This document shows positions 15,996 to 24,233 of a DNA stretch of 64,000 nucleotides, one piece after another (position 1 is the stretch's first letter; each line of letters starts with the position of its first letter). The translations under genes were made by a program, and so were the position numbers. The notes under the pieces are model-generated. The model saw nothing but the letters and a program-made list of their open reading frames with translations. It did no database searches and was not told where the DNA came from. The stretch is from Pseudomonas antarctica (lineage in GTDB: Bacteria; Pseudomonadota; Gammaproteobacteria; Pseudomonadales; Pseudomonadaceae): contig NZ_UYXQ01000003.1 in the NCBI RefSeq assembly GCF_900624995.1, positions 1 to 64,000 on the forward strand, in the 5' to 3' direction.

Positions 15996-17161
15996 TAGAG
16001 AACGTCCTCCAGGAACTGCTCGATGATTTCATCGCGGGCATTGAGTTGATAAATCATGTGTTCGTTCGGCGCGTAGCGGCCGTAGTCGATGACGATGAAC
16101 CAGGTGCCGTTTTTGTACTTCTCGACACTGTTCAATTCCGGGTGCAGGTACACGCTGCCGCCGGGGATGGTTTCGTCGGCGACCAGGGTTTGCAGCCAGT
16201 CGTTGATGCGCTTGACCTCCTGGTCCATGAAGGACTTGGTGAGGTTCTTGGCCATGGCTTTCTGACCGGCCTTGACCAGCTTGCGGCTGATCGCATCTTC
16301 CAGGCCCACGTAGCTGATGAACTTGCCGGTGATGGAGCGGTTACCCAGCAGCGAAAAACCGCCAAGGATGGTGCGCGCGTAGTAGCTCACGCCATAACGG
16401 TTGAGCAGGTCGCCTTCGGTGGACGTGTCGAGGATGTTGTACTCGACCACGCGGGAAACGTCCTCGGCAAACGTCACCTGGTTCCCTGGGCTTTCCCACT
16501 GCTTGACCTTGGCCAGTGCAGCAATAGCCAGCGAGGATGGCGACAGGAACACGTTTTTCTTCGCCGCTTTGGAGTACACCGACGGCATGTTGTGCACCAG
16601 CAAGCAACGGTCGAAGCCGAGGTCGGCACCGCCCAGCTCGCCGCTGTAGGTCACTTGGTCGGCGACGGACGCGTCCTTGCCATCCAGCACCACACGGGCC
16701 TTGATGCGCTTGCCAAAGGAGGCGAACTCACCGGCCACAGCCTTGGTGCCGGTGAAGCCAGGGGCGCCGATGATGGTCAGGTCTTCCGGGACGCTGCTCA
16801 GGGCAGCCAGGCCCAGTTTGCGGCCGGTGGCTGGCTCATTGCCGCCGATCACATTGTTGACAGTGTCGGCCGGGGTTGCACCCTCCTCCACGATCACCAC
16901 GTAGACCGGCACCTTCACCACTTTGAGGATCTGGTAAACGGCCTGGAACAGCGTGCCCGACTCAGCGCCGGTCGGGTCCAGCAGCGCCTGGGTGGTGAAG
17001 CTGTTGATGCGGAACGGCGCGTTTTTCGGGATCGACGCGTGGGCATTCGGCGCAGTGCCGACCAGGCCGATGACGTTATCACCAAGGCCACCCATGGCCT
17101 CGGGGGATTCGGTGGCATTCACGGTGATGCCGTTGTGCTCGAAGTTCAAAACCTCAGCCAT
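15995..17161 (-). CDS. Contractile tail sheath protein (P2 FI-like)
   Basis: The 388-residue sheath protein matches P2 FI and R-pyocin PA0622. The N-terminal GITVNATESPEAMGGLGDNV and the C-terminal region NDWLQTLVADETIPGGSVYL, then GRYAPNEHMIYQLNARDEI, are characteristic. Its presence shows a contractile (R-type), not flexible (F-type), tail. It lies just after the small protein gene at 17164-17337 and just before the tube gene. Confidence 0.95.
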   Translation of the reverse strand: MAEVLNFEHNGITVNATESPEAMGGLGDNVIGLVGTAPNAHASIPKNAPFRINSFTTQALLDPTGAESGTLFQAVYQILKVVKVPVYVVIVEEGATPADTVNNVIGGNEPATGRKLGLAALSSVPEDLTIIGAPGFTGTKAVAGEFASFGKRIKARVVLDGKDASVADQVTYSGELGGADLGFDRCLLVHNMPSVYSKAAKKNVFLSPSSLAIAALAKVKQWESPGNQVTFAEDVSRVVEYNILDTSTEGDLLNRYGVSYYARTILGGFSLLGNRSITGKFISYVGLEDAISRKLVKAGQKAMAKNLTKSFMDQEVKRINDWLQTLVADETIPGGSVYLHPELNSVEKYKNGTWFIVIDYGRYAPNEHMIYQLNARDEIIEQFLEDVL

Positions 17162-17163
17162 GG

Positions 17164-17337
17164 TTAGTCAGCCTTCTTGGGGGTGGAGTTGAGGACGCTG
17201 GTCAGTTCCAGGCGGCCGGCGGTGCGCAGGGCGGATGCTTCAACGTCGAGCAGTTCCAGCTCTTCGCCGGCGGTGGACCAATGGCCACCTCCGGTGGGGA
17301 ATGGGATGAGGACGGTGTAGGTTTGGCGGTTGGCCAT
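17164..17337 (-). CDS. Small conserved-looking tailocin protein of unknown function
   Basis: The 57-residue protein (MANRQTYTVLIPFPTGGGHW at the start) lies two bases upstream of the sheath gene and after a terminator-like hairpin. ATG 17337 has GGAG eight bases upstream, a good ribosome-binding site, so translation is likely. I do not recognise a family. Its coupling to the sheath gene suggests a role in sheath expression or assembly, but this is position only. Confidence 0.6.
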   Translation of the reverse strand: MANRQTYTVLIPFPTGGGHWSTAGEELELLDVEASALRTAGRLELTSVLNSTPKKAD

Positions 17338-17354
17338 AGGTGGATCTCCGGGCA

Positions 17355-17378
17355 TAAAAAAAACCGCAGTGCGGTTTT
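17355..17378. terminator. Terminator-like hairpin upstream of the small protein and sheath genes
   Basis: AAACCGC-AGT-GCGGTTT at 17361-17377 lies between A and T runs and is symmetric. It sits between the fibre chaperone and the sheath module. Confidence 0.7.
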
Positions 17379-17409
17379 TTGTTGGGTTATCGAAAAGTGA
17401 CAGCCAGAA

Positions 17410-17436
17410 AAGAAAACGCCCCGTCAGAGCGGGGCA
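17410..17436 (-). terminator. Terminator-like hairpin after the fibre chaperone gene
   Basis: On the minus strand GCCCCG-CTCTGA-CGGGGC is followed by GTTTTCTTTT, directly after the stop at 17438. Together with the hairpin at 17355-17378 it should cut transcription between the fibre and sheath modules unless read-through or a new promoter occurs. Confidence 0.7.
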
Positions 17437-17437
17437 T

Positions 17438-17863
17438 TTATTGGAGTAGCGTTGAGAGCCAGATCGGCGCCGGGGGGCGGTGCTCGCTCAAGGGAAACTC
17501 GCCAACCTCTGGCCACTTGCGCAAGGCGCGACGGTAGGCTTGCAACTCGGAGTACTGCTCAGCGGTGAGCGTGGTTTTTGACTCGTCCTCAAGCTCATCC
17601 CGGTGACGAGTCACTACGCTGTCGGTAGCCGCCAATTGAATATCGCGCCAAGTGCGCTCAGAGGCAGTCAGCTCCTGATCACTGGGTGGCGGAGGCTCAA
17701 CCAGCAAAGGAAAGCCATCATCCCCCCAGGCAATGATCTTGCCCTCATACTGCCCAGCAAGCAGCTCGGCATGCCTTTCCAAGGAAATTTCTACCGCGTC
17801 TTCTGGTATGAAATCATTAATTTCGGGGTCAAAAAAACCACGATTAGCTTTTGAAGCAAACAT
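17438..17863 (-). CDS. Tail fibre assembly chaperone
   Basis: The 141-residue protein belongs to the tail fibre assembly family. Its N-terminus (FDPEINDFIPEDAVEISLE) resembles the receptor-like part. The conserved C-terminal helical half contains LTASERTWRDIQLAATDSVV, then LTAEQYSELQAYRRALRKWP. It lies 14 bases after the fibre gene, the usual fibre-chaperone pairing, and should act only on that fibre. Confidence 0.85.
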   Translation of the reverse strand: MFASKANRGFFDPEINDFIPEDAVEISLERHAELLAGQYEGKIIAWGDDGFPLLVEPPPPSDQELTASERTWRDIQLAATDSVVTRHRDELEDESKTTLTAEQYSELQAYRRALRKWPEVGEFPLSEHRPPAPIWLSTLLQ

Positions 17864-17877
17864 GCTATTCCCCTTAT

Positions 17878-19416
17878 TCAGTACCCAACAGCGATGAAAA
17901 ACCCACCAAGATTTGAAAGCTTCTCGCCCGTCATAGAGTTCATCGCGGTGGCCATAAGTGCGTTAGTCGTCATCGGCAAAACAGAGAACGTCGTTGCCCC
18001 TCCGTTTCCTAGAATGGATGCACTTAGACAGGCCGTTGGGAACGTTATTGGCAGCGTTGCGGACCAGTTTCCCGATTGAGTTCCGGACGAAACGGTGCTC
18101 CCCCATTGGGTGATCAACCCACTGGGTTCCTTCTTGTAGCCGGAGTAGCCTAGCGAGGCGGCAAACTCGGTAGCTAACTTCAATACCGACGTGCCCGACA
18201 TGAAATAGTTAGTTCCCTGCAAGACCAAATCCACCGATGAGCCAGGCGGGATAACCAAGCTCGTCTGCGTCCTGGTTGCTATAACCGCTAACGTATCAGC
18301 GCCCGATGGCAACAGCTTCGCGTTCGCCGTGCCTACGTTTCGAAAAGAAATAACACCTCCCATCGGCCCGGAACTGGAGGGCGGCAGCGTTACCGTAAAT
18401 TCCGTACCTGAGTTGAGTAGCAATACTCTTCCGAAAAATTGCGGCGTTAACGTTTCACTGACAGACATCACTGAAACGCTACCGTAGTTACCCAATGCTC
18501 TCTGCACAAATTCCGTGCTCGCCAGCGCGTTACTCACGTTGAACCTAGGCGCGGTAGGCGCCATGGGAGTACCCAAAAAACCTGGAGAGTTGAGCGGCGC
18601 GAATCCTTGCGTCACATTCTGAAAAGCCAAAGCTGTTGTTCCCAGAACGATGGCCCCATCCGTAACCAGCTGCCAGATCGTATCGGCAAGCGTCGCACCC
18701 TGCTCAACCGACACCGTCATCGCTGACGTCACCTTGGCACTGGCGTCCGCATCTTTAGTCCTAACCCATGCCGCATTCGTTACAACATAAAGGCCGTTAT
18801 CTTTTGCGGCTGTCTGATTTTTAACGAGAATCCGATCACCCGCCACAACAGCCAAGCCATCAATTGTTTGCGCTGCACTCAGAGTGATATTTTCCGTAGT
18901 CGCCACACGCACCGACTGTTTCGCATCCAGCTTGGCCAACTCATCAGCCACATAACCGGTCACCCAAGCCCGCGTCGCCTTGACCACCGTGTCATCAATC
19001 AACAACGTCACAAGCGACGCATTACTGGTCTCGAAAATCGAGCGAATATAGAACTCTTTCCCCGAACCCGACGTCGCCAACACCGGCTTGAACGACTCCG
19101 GGTACTTAACGATTGCATAAAGAACGCCGGTATCAGTCCAAAGCCCGGCCTCGCGCACATACCACCCACCGACCTCAGGTGGAATCGTCACCTCGGCCAG
19201 CAACCAGCTCGGATTTTTCTCGTCCTGAAACAGCGCATTCAACGGCCCACGCCACACTTCACGCTTCAGCGCTTTGGCCGTGGCGTCGGGGTTGTAGACG
19301 GCGCCATTGCCGTCACCGACTGAAATTTGCGCGAGTTTGATCGGTACGCCAGCAGCTTTGCAGGCAGTTTCATAAGCAATCCCTGCGTTGGTCAGCAGGG
19401 TATAAAAGTCGGCCAT
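17878..19416 (-). CDS. Tailocin tail fibre (receptor-binding) protein
   Basis: The 512-residue protein has a conserved N-terminal baseplate-attachment domain of the phage tail-collar fibre type (residues 1-155, ISVGDGNGAVYNPDATAKAL near 31-50, then PPEVGGWYVREAGLWTDTG). A central stalk follows. The C-terminal gp53-like knob begins near residue 420 (GYKKEPSGLITQWGSTV) and ends GGFFIAVGY. The knob should bind the target cell surface, probably lipopolysaccharide, and so set the killing range. By eye its base composition is less GC-rich than the baseplate genes, as expected for an exchanged module. Confidence 0.88.
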   Translation of the reverse strand: MADFYTLLTNAGIAYETACKAAGVPIKLAQISVGDGNGAVYNPDATAKALKREVWRGPLNALFQDEKNPSWLLAEVTIPPEVGGWYVREAGLWTDTGVLYAIVKYPESFKPVLATSGSGKEFYIRSIFETSNASLVTLLIDDTVVKATRAWVTGYVADELAKLDAKQSVRVATTENITLSAAQTIDGLAVVAGDRILVKNQTAAKDNGLYVVTNAAWVRTKDADASAKVTSAMTVSVEQGATLADTIWQLVTDGAIVLGTTALAFQNVTQGFAPLNSPGFLGTPMAPTAPRFNVSNALASTEFVQRALGNYGSVSVMSVSETLTPQFFGRVLLLNSGTEFTVTLPPSSSGPMGGVISFRNVGTANAKLLPSGADTLAVIATRTQTSLVIPPGSSVDLVLQGTNYFMSGTSVLKLATEFAASLGYSGYKKEPSGLITQWGSTVSSGTQSGNWSATLPITFPTACLSASILGNGGATTFSVLPMTTNALMATAMNSMTGEKLSNLGGFFIAVGY

Positions 19417-20046
19417 TTAGGACCCCTGTGGATAAATAGTGACGGTTTCGACGGTGTAGAGCCCCGCAGCCATAAAGACCACGCCAGACGCTTCGAGCCC
19501 TTGAATAACAATCGGATAAATGGTGGTCAGCTCACCGCAGACGGTAGCCGCCCCGATGGAGTGGCGGCCAAACGCGCTCAAACCCACCGTGACAGTAAAA
19601 ATGTCGCGCTCGCTTTTAGCCTCCGCCAGGCGCCGGTCCAGTCGTGCATCGATTTCTTCGCTGTAGGGCAGCTCGGAGAAAGCCCTGATGGCAAAGCTAT
19701 AAGGTTTGCCTCGCGGGGACTGTTCGTACCAGGCCCGTACTTCGGGGATCAGCTGCAGGCCTTTGGCCGCGTTCTCAAGCGCTTTTCGCGTGCCTGCCTG
19801 CCGAGCGGTCGGCCAGGCAAGCTTTACTGTTGCGCGCTTTTCGACCTCTGGAGCAGTAGCGCTCCACTCGTTTACCCCTCGGTCAGCCGCCAGATACGGT
19901 AAAAAATCGGCGGGGGTATGCGTCGGGTTCATCAATTCGGGAAACGGCGGCATGACTCGCTCGAGTAACTGACCGAAGCCTTGATCCAGTGCTTTTTCCA
20001 AGGGCGAACTGTTGGCGGGTAACAGGCTCGGTTTGCGCTCACTCAT
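19417..20046 (-). CDS. Baseplate protein I (P2 gpI-like)
   Basis: The 209-residue protein matches phage tail protein I, a wedge component next to which the fibre attaches (LLPANSSPLEKALDQGFGQL at the start, LPYLAADRGVNEWS at about 49-62). It starts in a 4-base overlap with J and ends directly before the fibre ATG. The order J-I-H is that of P2. Confidence 0.9.
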   Translation of the reverse strand: MSERKPSLLPANSSPLEKALDQGFGQLLERVMPPFPELMNPTHTPADFLPYLAADRGVNEWSATAPEVEKRATVKLAWPTARQAGTRKALENAAKGLQLIPEVRAWYEQSPRGKPYSFAIRAFSELPYSEEIDARLDRRLAEAKSERDIFTVTVGLSAFGRHSIGAATVCGELTTIYPIVIQGLEASGVVFMAAGLYTVETVTIYPQGS

Positions 20047-21038
20047 AGCGTGCGCACCTCCACTTCAACCCCGCTGCAGAACGGCGCCTGGAAGGCCGTC
20101 GCAACGATCGGCGCCAGAGGCTCAAGGATCTGCAGTTGCGCAGCCCCTGCACTGTGAATCGCATAGTCAATCCAACTCGGGTCCACTCGCCCTTCCAGCC
20201 GATGACAAGACGCTGCGTAGTCCTGCAGCAGTTTCTGTGCGGCGACTTGAGTGAGCCCCGAATCCGGGCCGGCGTTGATCTTGGCGACCACGCGGATTTT
20301 GTACGGCAGGATGTGCGCACCTTGCACGCTGACCAGGTCAGTCTCCGGTCGTACATCCGGCCGTGCGAAATGGCGACGAACGCCGTCAAGCAAATCGGCG
20401 GACGGCGTGCCGTCGCCCTCACGAGAAAGCACGGTGACCATCACTTCGCCGGGCGCCGTTCGACGGCCATTGCCATCCTTGACCTGGGCCGCATAGCCGT
20501 CCGGATCAAAGGTGTAGCTGACCGTCACCACGCCCGGTGTCGCGCTTTGCACGTTCACCGAAAGCCGCTCGCCGAGGGTGAACACCTCGCGGCGATACTG
20601 CATCCGCGAGCCTGCGGCCGGCGCATGTGGCGCCAGGTAATAACGCAGGCGCGCATCGTCATCACTTTCCAACGTCGGCGGCACGGGTGGGAAAGCCGCC
20701 GGGTCGCCGGGGTCGAGTACTTGGCGCTCCAGGCCCATGTCGGCCAGGCGTGCATCCAGGTTGCTGCCGGTGGCCCACCACGCCAGCATCTGCTTGATAC
20801 GCGCATTGTATTTGCGCTCGTGGGTTTGCAGGCGCACGCAAAAGGCTTCCAGGGCCAGGGTCAGTAACTCGCTTTCATTGTCGAGGCTGACCTTGAGTTT
20901 GGCTGCGCTTTGCGGCGCACGGGTGGCGACATAATCGACGACAAACGCCTTGAATTCAGCCAGCAACGGTTCGAACTCATCCACCGCGACGATGGCCGGC
21001 TCCGCCAGTTGGTTCTGGCCGGGGATCAACATGCTCAT
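20043..21038 (-). CDS. Baseplate protein J (P2 gpJ-like)
   Basis: The 331-residue wedge protein matches baseplate J, with VDYVATRAPQSAAKLKVSLD near 33-52, and AGSRMQYRREVFTLGERLSV, then VTVSYTFDPDG, in the central region. It overlaps W by four bases at its start and I by four bases at its end (ATGA), so W-J-I are coupled. Confidence 0.92.
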   Translation of the reverse strand: MSMLIPGQNQLAEPAIVAVDEFEPLLAEFKAFVVDYVATRAPQSAAKLKVSLDNESELLTLALEAFCVRLQTHERKYNARIKQMLAWWATGSNLDARLADMGLERQVLDPGDPAAFPPVPPTLESDDDARLRYYLAPHAPAAGSRMQYRREVFTLGERLSVNVQSATPGVVTVSYTFDPDGYAAQVKDGNGRRTAPGEVMVTVLSREGDGTPSADLLDGVRRHFARPDVRPETDLVSVQGAHILPYKIRVVAKINAGPDSGLTQVAAQKLLQDYAASCHRLEGRVDPSWIDYAIHSAGAAQLQILEPLAPIVATAFQAPFCSGVEVEVRTL

Positions 21039-21367
21039 GTCACGACCTCGAAGGTTTGTTGGCGGTTTTTCCAGGTGCCGGCAAAACGCAGCAACAGGCC
21101 GGCACCTTGGCGGGTGGCGACGATGACCTGGGGTTGGAAGTCGCCGATGCCGTTCTGCGCGTTGTAGAACGCTTGGGCGGCGTGGCTTTGGGCGAGGATC
21201 AGCAGGTCGTCGCCGAGGTTCTGGCCCAGCAGTTGCGGGATCATCGAGCCATACAGCGGACGCTTCTGGCGGGTGCCCAAAGGGGTGGTCAACGCTCGGG
21301 TGGCGCGCTGCACGAATTGCAGCCAGTCATCGACGGCTGCCCCGGTGTTTCGATCGATTCCGATCAT
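21035..21367 (-). CDS. Baseplate protein W (P2 gpW / gp25-like)
   Basis: The 110-residue protein of the gp25/W family holds the wedge core together (MIGIDRNTGAAVDDWLQFVQ at the start, LTTPLGTRQKRPLYGSMIPQ at about 26-45). It starts 12 bases after V and overlaps J. Confidence 0.92.
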   Translation of the reverse strand: MIGIDRNTGAAVDDWLQFVQRATRALTTPLGTRQKRPLYGSMIPQLLGQNLGDDLLILAQSHAAQAFYNAQNGIGDFQPQVIVATRQGAGLLLRFAGTWKNRQQTFEVVT

Positions 21368-21379
21368 GGGATGTCCTTA

Positions 21380-21988
21380 TCAGGGGCTGATGACGCGTCC
21401 TTGGTGGTCCACCACCGGGCCGCTGAAGTGCGCGCCGCCGGCATCCAGCAACAGGCGGGTGCCGCCGATTTGCAGGGTGATGTTCTGGGCGCTCATCGTC
21501 AGGCGGGCGGCGCCGACCTTGATGTCGACCTGTTCGCGGGAACCGCTGAAGGTGGTGGGGCCGTTGACCCAGTTGAAGGTGTGGCTGGCGTCGTCGTAGT
21601 CGCTTTGGGTGCCGTCTTGATGGCGGCGTCGGGTCAGCGTCGCCACGTTGGAAACCGGCGGGAAGCGATCACTGTTGAGGCCAAACAACGCCACTGATTG
21701 CGCACCGCCCTCGCCGCCGCCGTAGTTGAGCAACAGGCATTGCTCACCCACGGTGGGGATGCGGGTTTCGGTTTGGGCACCGGCGCTGGGGTTGAAAAAG
21801 CGGATCGCCGGTGTGAGCAAGTCGCCATGGCTGACCTTGCAGGTGTTGCTGGCGGCATCGACTTCCTGGCACACGCCGATTCGACAGAAACTATCGGCGC
21901 GTCGGTATAGGTCTTCGAGCTGGGTTTCCATCTCCACTAAACGCTCGATGATCGGTCCCAGTTGCAGGCGTAACAGCGCGTCAAACAT
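21380..21988 (-). CDS. Baseplate spike protein V (P2 gpV-like)
   Basis: The 202-residue spike protein has an N-terminal helix, an OB-fold region (about 35-115, FFNPSAGAQTETRIPTVGEQ) and a repetitive beta C-terminus ending with GGAHFSGPVVDHQGRVISP. In P2 the trimeric tip pierces the outer membrane. I do not see the H-x-H metal motif of P2 gpV at the very end. It lies three bases after the unknown gene at 21992. Confidence 0.9.
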   Translation of the reverse strand: MFDALLRLQLGPIIERLVEMETQLEDLYRRADSFCRIGVCQEVDAASNTCKVSHGDLLTPAIRFFNPSAGAQTETRIPTVGEQCLLLNYGGGEGGAQSVALFGLNSDRFPPVSNVATLTRRRHQDGTQSDYDDASHTFNWVNGPTTFSGSREQVDIKVGAARLTMSAQNITLQIGGTRLLLDAGGAHFSGPVVDHQGRVISP

Positions 21989-21991
21989 GGG

Positions 21992-22507
21992 CTACTCCGC
22001 CAGTGGTTTGTATTGATCGGGGTCGTTGATGTTCGACACTTCCCAAGTGCGGGCAAACAGCGGCTGGCCTGTGGGATCGTTGAGCAGCACCGGCCCGAGA
22101 TAGAGGGTTTGCGTGAAGGAAACGGTCCAAGTGTCGTAGTCCGTTTGCGCAGTGGCCCGCAGAGAGGGAGCGGCGACGATATTCGTCGGCAAATCGCACT
22201 GTGCCTGCGGCAGGTTCCAGCGGTTATCCAGCACCAGGTCCATGAGTTGGCTGGCCAGGTCGCAGGCATCAAACGGCAATGCACCCGGCGCGACCATGGC
22301 CTTGAGCGAAATGGCCAAGGCGTGGGCCTTACGGCCTTCGCGGGAGCGAATGCCCGGGCCGTTGCCCTCGACTGTGATCAATACGCCGGTTTTATCCTCG
22401 GCGCCCTGAAAGTCCTGATGAGTGCCGACCTTCAGGTCCGGGAACGCGGCGTGCAGTGCGTCGCCAATGGCTTGGGGCAGTTGGGAGGGTTTTTCGATAA
22501 GCGTCAT
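21992..22507 (-). CDS. Conserved tailocin protein of unknown function (PA0615 position)
   Basis: The 171-residue protein sits between holin and V, the same place as PA0615 in the R-pyocin cluster. MTLIEKPSQLPQAIGDALHA and DACDLASQLMDLVLDNRWNL suggest a compact alpha/beta protein like phage proteins that finish or join tail parts, but no function can be assigned. ATG 22507 replaces an upstream start that would run into the holin gene. Confidence 0.7.
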   Translation of the reverse strand: MTLIEKPSQLPQAIGDALHAAFPDLKVGTHQDFQGAEDKTGVLITVEGNGPGIRSREGRKAHALAISLKAMVAPGALPFDACDLASQLMDLVLDNRWNLPQAQCDLPTNIVAAPSLRATAQTDYDTWTVSFTQTLYLGPVLLNDPTGQPLFARTWEVSNINDPDQYKPLAE

Positions 22508-22530
22508 TTTGAGTAGCGTCCTTGCAACGG

Positions 22531-22869
22531 TTACTGCGGGTCCTGGCGGGAGCCTTCGTTGACGCCGATGCGCTTGGCCGCCCACCGCTCATAAAGGCCG
22601 ATGGCTACATCCGCACCGGCCATGGCGGTCAGGCAACCAATGGCGCCGGCCGTCCAGATCGACATGCCGGCGGCGTAACACAGCATCAGGGCTGACACCC
22701 CGCAGACCATGCACGCCCCGGACCTCAAGGCCAGGCGCCGAATCAGCGACCAACCCCGCGCGCCCTCCTTGTCGGCGCGCCACATTTCGCCGGATACACC
22801 GCCGATCACGGCCAGTGCGATCACCAGCCAGATAGGCATTTCCGCTAACGCTTGCTGCTCGTTTGTCAT
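22531..22869 (-). CDS. Holin (LydA-like) of the tailocin
   Basis: The 112-residue protein has three probable membrane segments (about residues 13-28, 50-68 and 72-92), a charged loop (RADKEGARGWSLIRR) and a polar tail. This is the layout of class I/LydA holins. It is the first gene of the operon, as PA0614 is in R-pyocins. It should permeabilise the inner membrane and let the endolysin out. GGAGG lies about six bases before ATG 22869. Confidence 0.82.
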   Translation of the reverse strand: MTNEQQALAEMPIWLVIALAVIGGVSGEMWRADKEGARGWSLIRRLALRSGACMVCGVSALMLCYAAGMSIWTAGAIGCLTAMAGADVAIGLYERWAAKRIGVNEGSRQDPQ

Positions 22870-22945
22870 GTCACGCCTCCTGGCTGAGCATTACCGGCGC
22901 GGTGCCGGCTTTGTTGGGGTAAATCCATTTATCGGTAGGCATTCC

Positions 22946-22971
22946 AAAAAGCCCGGTTGCCCGGGCTTTTC
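22946..22971 (-). terminator. Intrinsic terminator just upstream of the holin
   Basis: GCCCGG-TTGC-CCGGGC at 22951-22966 lies between runs of A and T and can act in both directions. It lies inside the presumed leader of the structural operon, so transcription must pass it to reach the holin. Confidence 0.8.
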
Positions 22972-23159
22972 AGTAATGATGTCCTCGAACCTTCGGCGCT
23001 ACTGGCGCGGTACGGTTCTTTCCTCAATGTTTTTCCGACCACGATCCCTGTCTGCCGGATAACTGCTTCTGGTGCTTTACGCTGCACACCCGGGTCAGTT
23101 GCCAACCCTCTGAACCGTTAAGGCCGGTTCATCGCTGCCTGTTTTTTGAAGCGGTAAAA

Positions 23160-23264
23160 CTAAAGAGCGTCGGCATCCTTGCCGGTGTTGCCTGGCATCC
23201 CTGCCATCGCTTCGATGGCGTCCTTGCCGATGTTGCGTGCCTTCCTTGTCTTCCTTGGCAGCAT
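23160..23264 (-). CDS. Possible 34-residue leader peptide
   Basis: ATG 23264 has GGAGG at 23277-23273, eight bases upstream, an excellent ribosome-binding site. The peptide starts with the basic run MLPRKTRKARNIGKDAIEAM, ends NTGKDADAL, and contains two similar N-[IT]-GKDA units. It lies between the operators and the holin terminator, where R-pyocin clusters hold ptrB and PA0613. No family is recognised. It could be a leader peptide, a small regulator or a decayed gene. Confidence 0.35.
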   Translation of the reverse strand: MLPRKTRKARNIGKDAIEAMAGMPGNTGKDADAL

Positions 23265-23311
23265 CCTTGCCGCCTCCACCAGGCCTTGTTGGCTGGCTTG
23301 AGATGAAGAAT

Positions 23312-23379
23312 ATGCATGTATGCATATACAGTTAATGCACAAATGCATTTATTTTTCCCAGCCAAATGCATTAATGCAT
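23312..23379. promoter_or_regulatory. Three-operator cluster for the tailocin repressor
   Basis: Three 14-base palindromes with the form ATGC-N6-GCAT lie at 23312-23325 (ATGCATGTATGCAT), 23335-23348 (ATGCACAAATGCAT) and 23366-23379 (ATGCATTAATGCAT). Starts are 23 and 31 bases apart, close to whole helical turns, as in lambda-type operators. A fourth copy lies in front of the repressor gene. The assignment to the repressor is inference from the shared pattern and the two locations. Confidence 0.65.
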
Positions 23380-23421
23380 TTGAAGCCTTGTGGGGTAAGG
23401 GTTCGACGGTTTTCTACAGGC

Positions 23422-23449
23422 GAAAAAAAGCCCGCTCGTTGGCGGGCTT
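23422..23449 (-). terminator. Terminator of the repressor gene
   Basis: On the minus strand AGCCCGC-(6)-GCGGGCT (23448-23429) is followed by a run of T to 23423, just after the repressor stop. It isolates the repressor transcript from the structural operon. Confidence 0.85.
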
Positions 23450-23466
23450 GGTCTTACGTAAGAAGG

Positions 23467-24201
23467 TTAACGGGCGTACATGCCCCACCAGAACACATGA
23501 CCGAGGATGCTGATCTGCTCATCCTGGATATCCTGGAAGCTGTAGTCCTCGTCCGGGTGCTCATCGCGATTAAAACTGCGCAGGCGAATCCCGGAAGGCA
23601 GGCGGTAGAGCTGTTTCACCCGCAACTGGCCATTGTGGTTAATGGCATACAAGTCGCCATCAACGATGTCGCCAATGCCGCTTTTGCCGGCATTCACGCC
23701 CACCGTGGCGCCGTCGCGCAGTACCGGCAACATACTGTTGCCGCGCACCGTCACACACTTGGCCTGGTCGAACTGCACACCGTTATGCCGCAGGCTGCGT
23801 TTGCCGAAACGCAAGCTGGCCTTCTCGCTTTCCTCGATGACGAATCTTCCTGATCCAGCAGCCAATTCAACCTCGCGCAGAAAGGGGATCGACACCTCGT
23901 CATCATTAACGGGCGTGTCGTCGTCCCACAGGCTTATGTCCTTGAGTTCCGAATGCATCGGGTCGCGCCCGTCATCGCGCAAAGCGCCCACCGCCGCGCG
24001 CCCGCGCAAGTGGTCGGTGCTGACGCGGAAGTACTCGGCGATGCGTGAGATGTGCTTGTCCGACGGGTCAACGATCTTGCCGCTGAGGATCCGCGAGAGT
24101 GTGGATTGAGGCACGCCGGTACGCCGGTGAAGCTCCGTGGGGGAGATCCGGTCGCGGTCCAGCAGTTCTCTTAAGACGATAGATACGTTGCGTTTTTGCA
24201 T
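23467..24201 (-). CDS. Tailocin repressor, HTH-XRE with S24 self-cleaving domain (PrtR-like)
   Basis: The 244-residue protein has a helix-turn-helix at residues 19-42 (SPTELHRRTGVPQSTLSRIL) and a LexA/CI-type S24 domain. Ser156 in VRGNSMLPVL and Lys196 in LRVKQLYRL are the catalytic pair, and Ala115-Gly116 in ELAAGSGRF is the expected cleavage bond. RecA activated by DNA damage should trigger self-cleavage, as for PrtR of R/F-pyocins. No PrtN-type activator is seen nearby, so control may be by simple derepression. ATG 24201 was used. The TTG at 24237 would overlap the operator. Confidence 0.9.
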   Translation of the reverse strand: MQKRNVSIVLRELLDRDRISPTELHRRTGVPQSTLSRILSGKIVDPSDKHISRIAEYFRVSTDHLRGRAAVGALRDDGRDPMHSELKDISLWDDDTPVNDDEVSIPFLREVELAAGSGRFVIEESEKASLRFGKRSLRHNGVQFDQAKCVTVRGNSMLPVLRDGATVGVNAGKSGIGDIVDGDLYAINHNGQLRVKQLYRLPSGIRLRSFNRDEHPDEDYSFQDIQDEQISILGHVFWWGMYAR

Positions 24202-24233
24202 AACGGGGATAGTGCCGGGTGTTTTGGGGGTTG

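Larger units (their letters stand above)
22870..23311 (-). other. Long leader of the tailocin structural operon
   Basis: About 440 bases lie between the operator cluster and the holin start. The stretch contains a possible 34-codon ORF, several short inverted repeats (AACCG-N7-CGGTT near 23117-23133, GCGC-CAGTA-GCGC near 22998-23010), and a terminator 75 bases before the holin. If the promoter lies at the operators, most of this is an untranslated, structured leader. Confidence 0.5.

Noticed and set aside
16046..17167. 373-codon open frame on the plus strand
   Set aside because: It is a shadow of the sheath gene.
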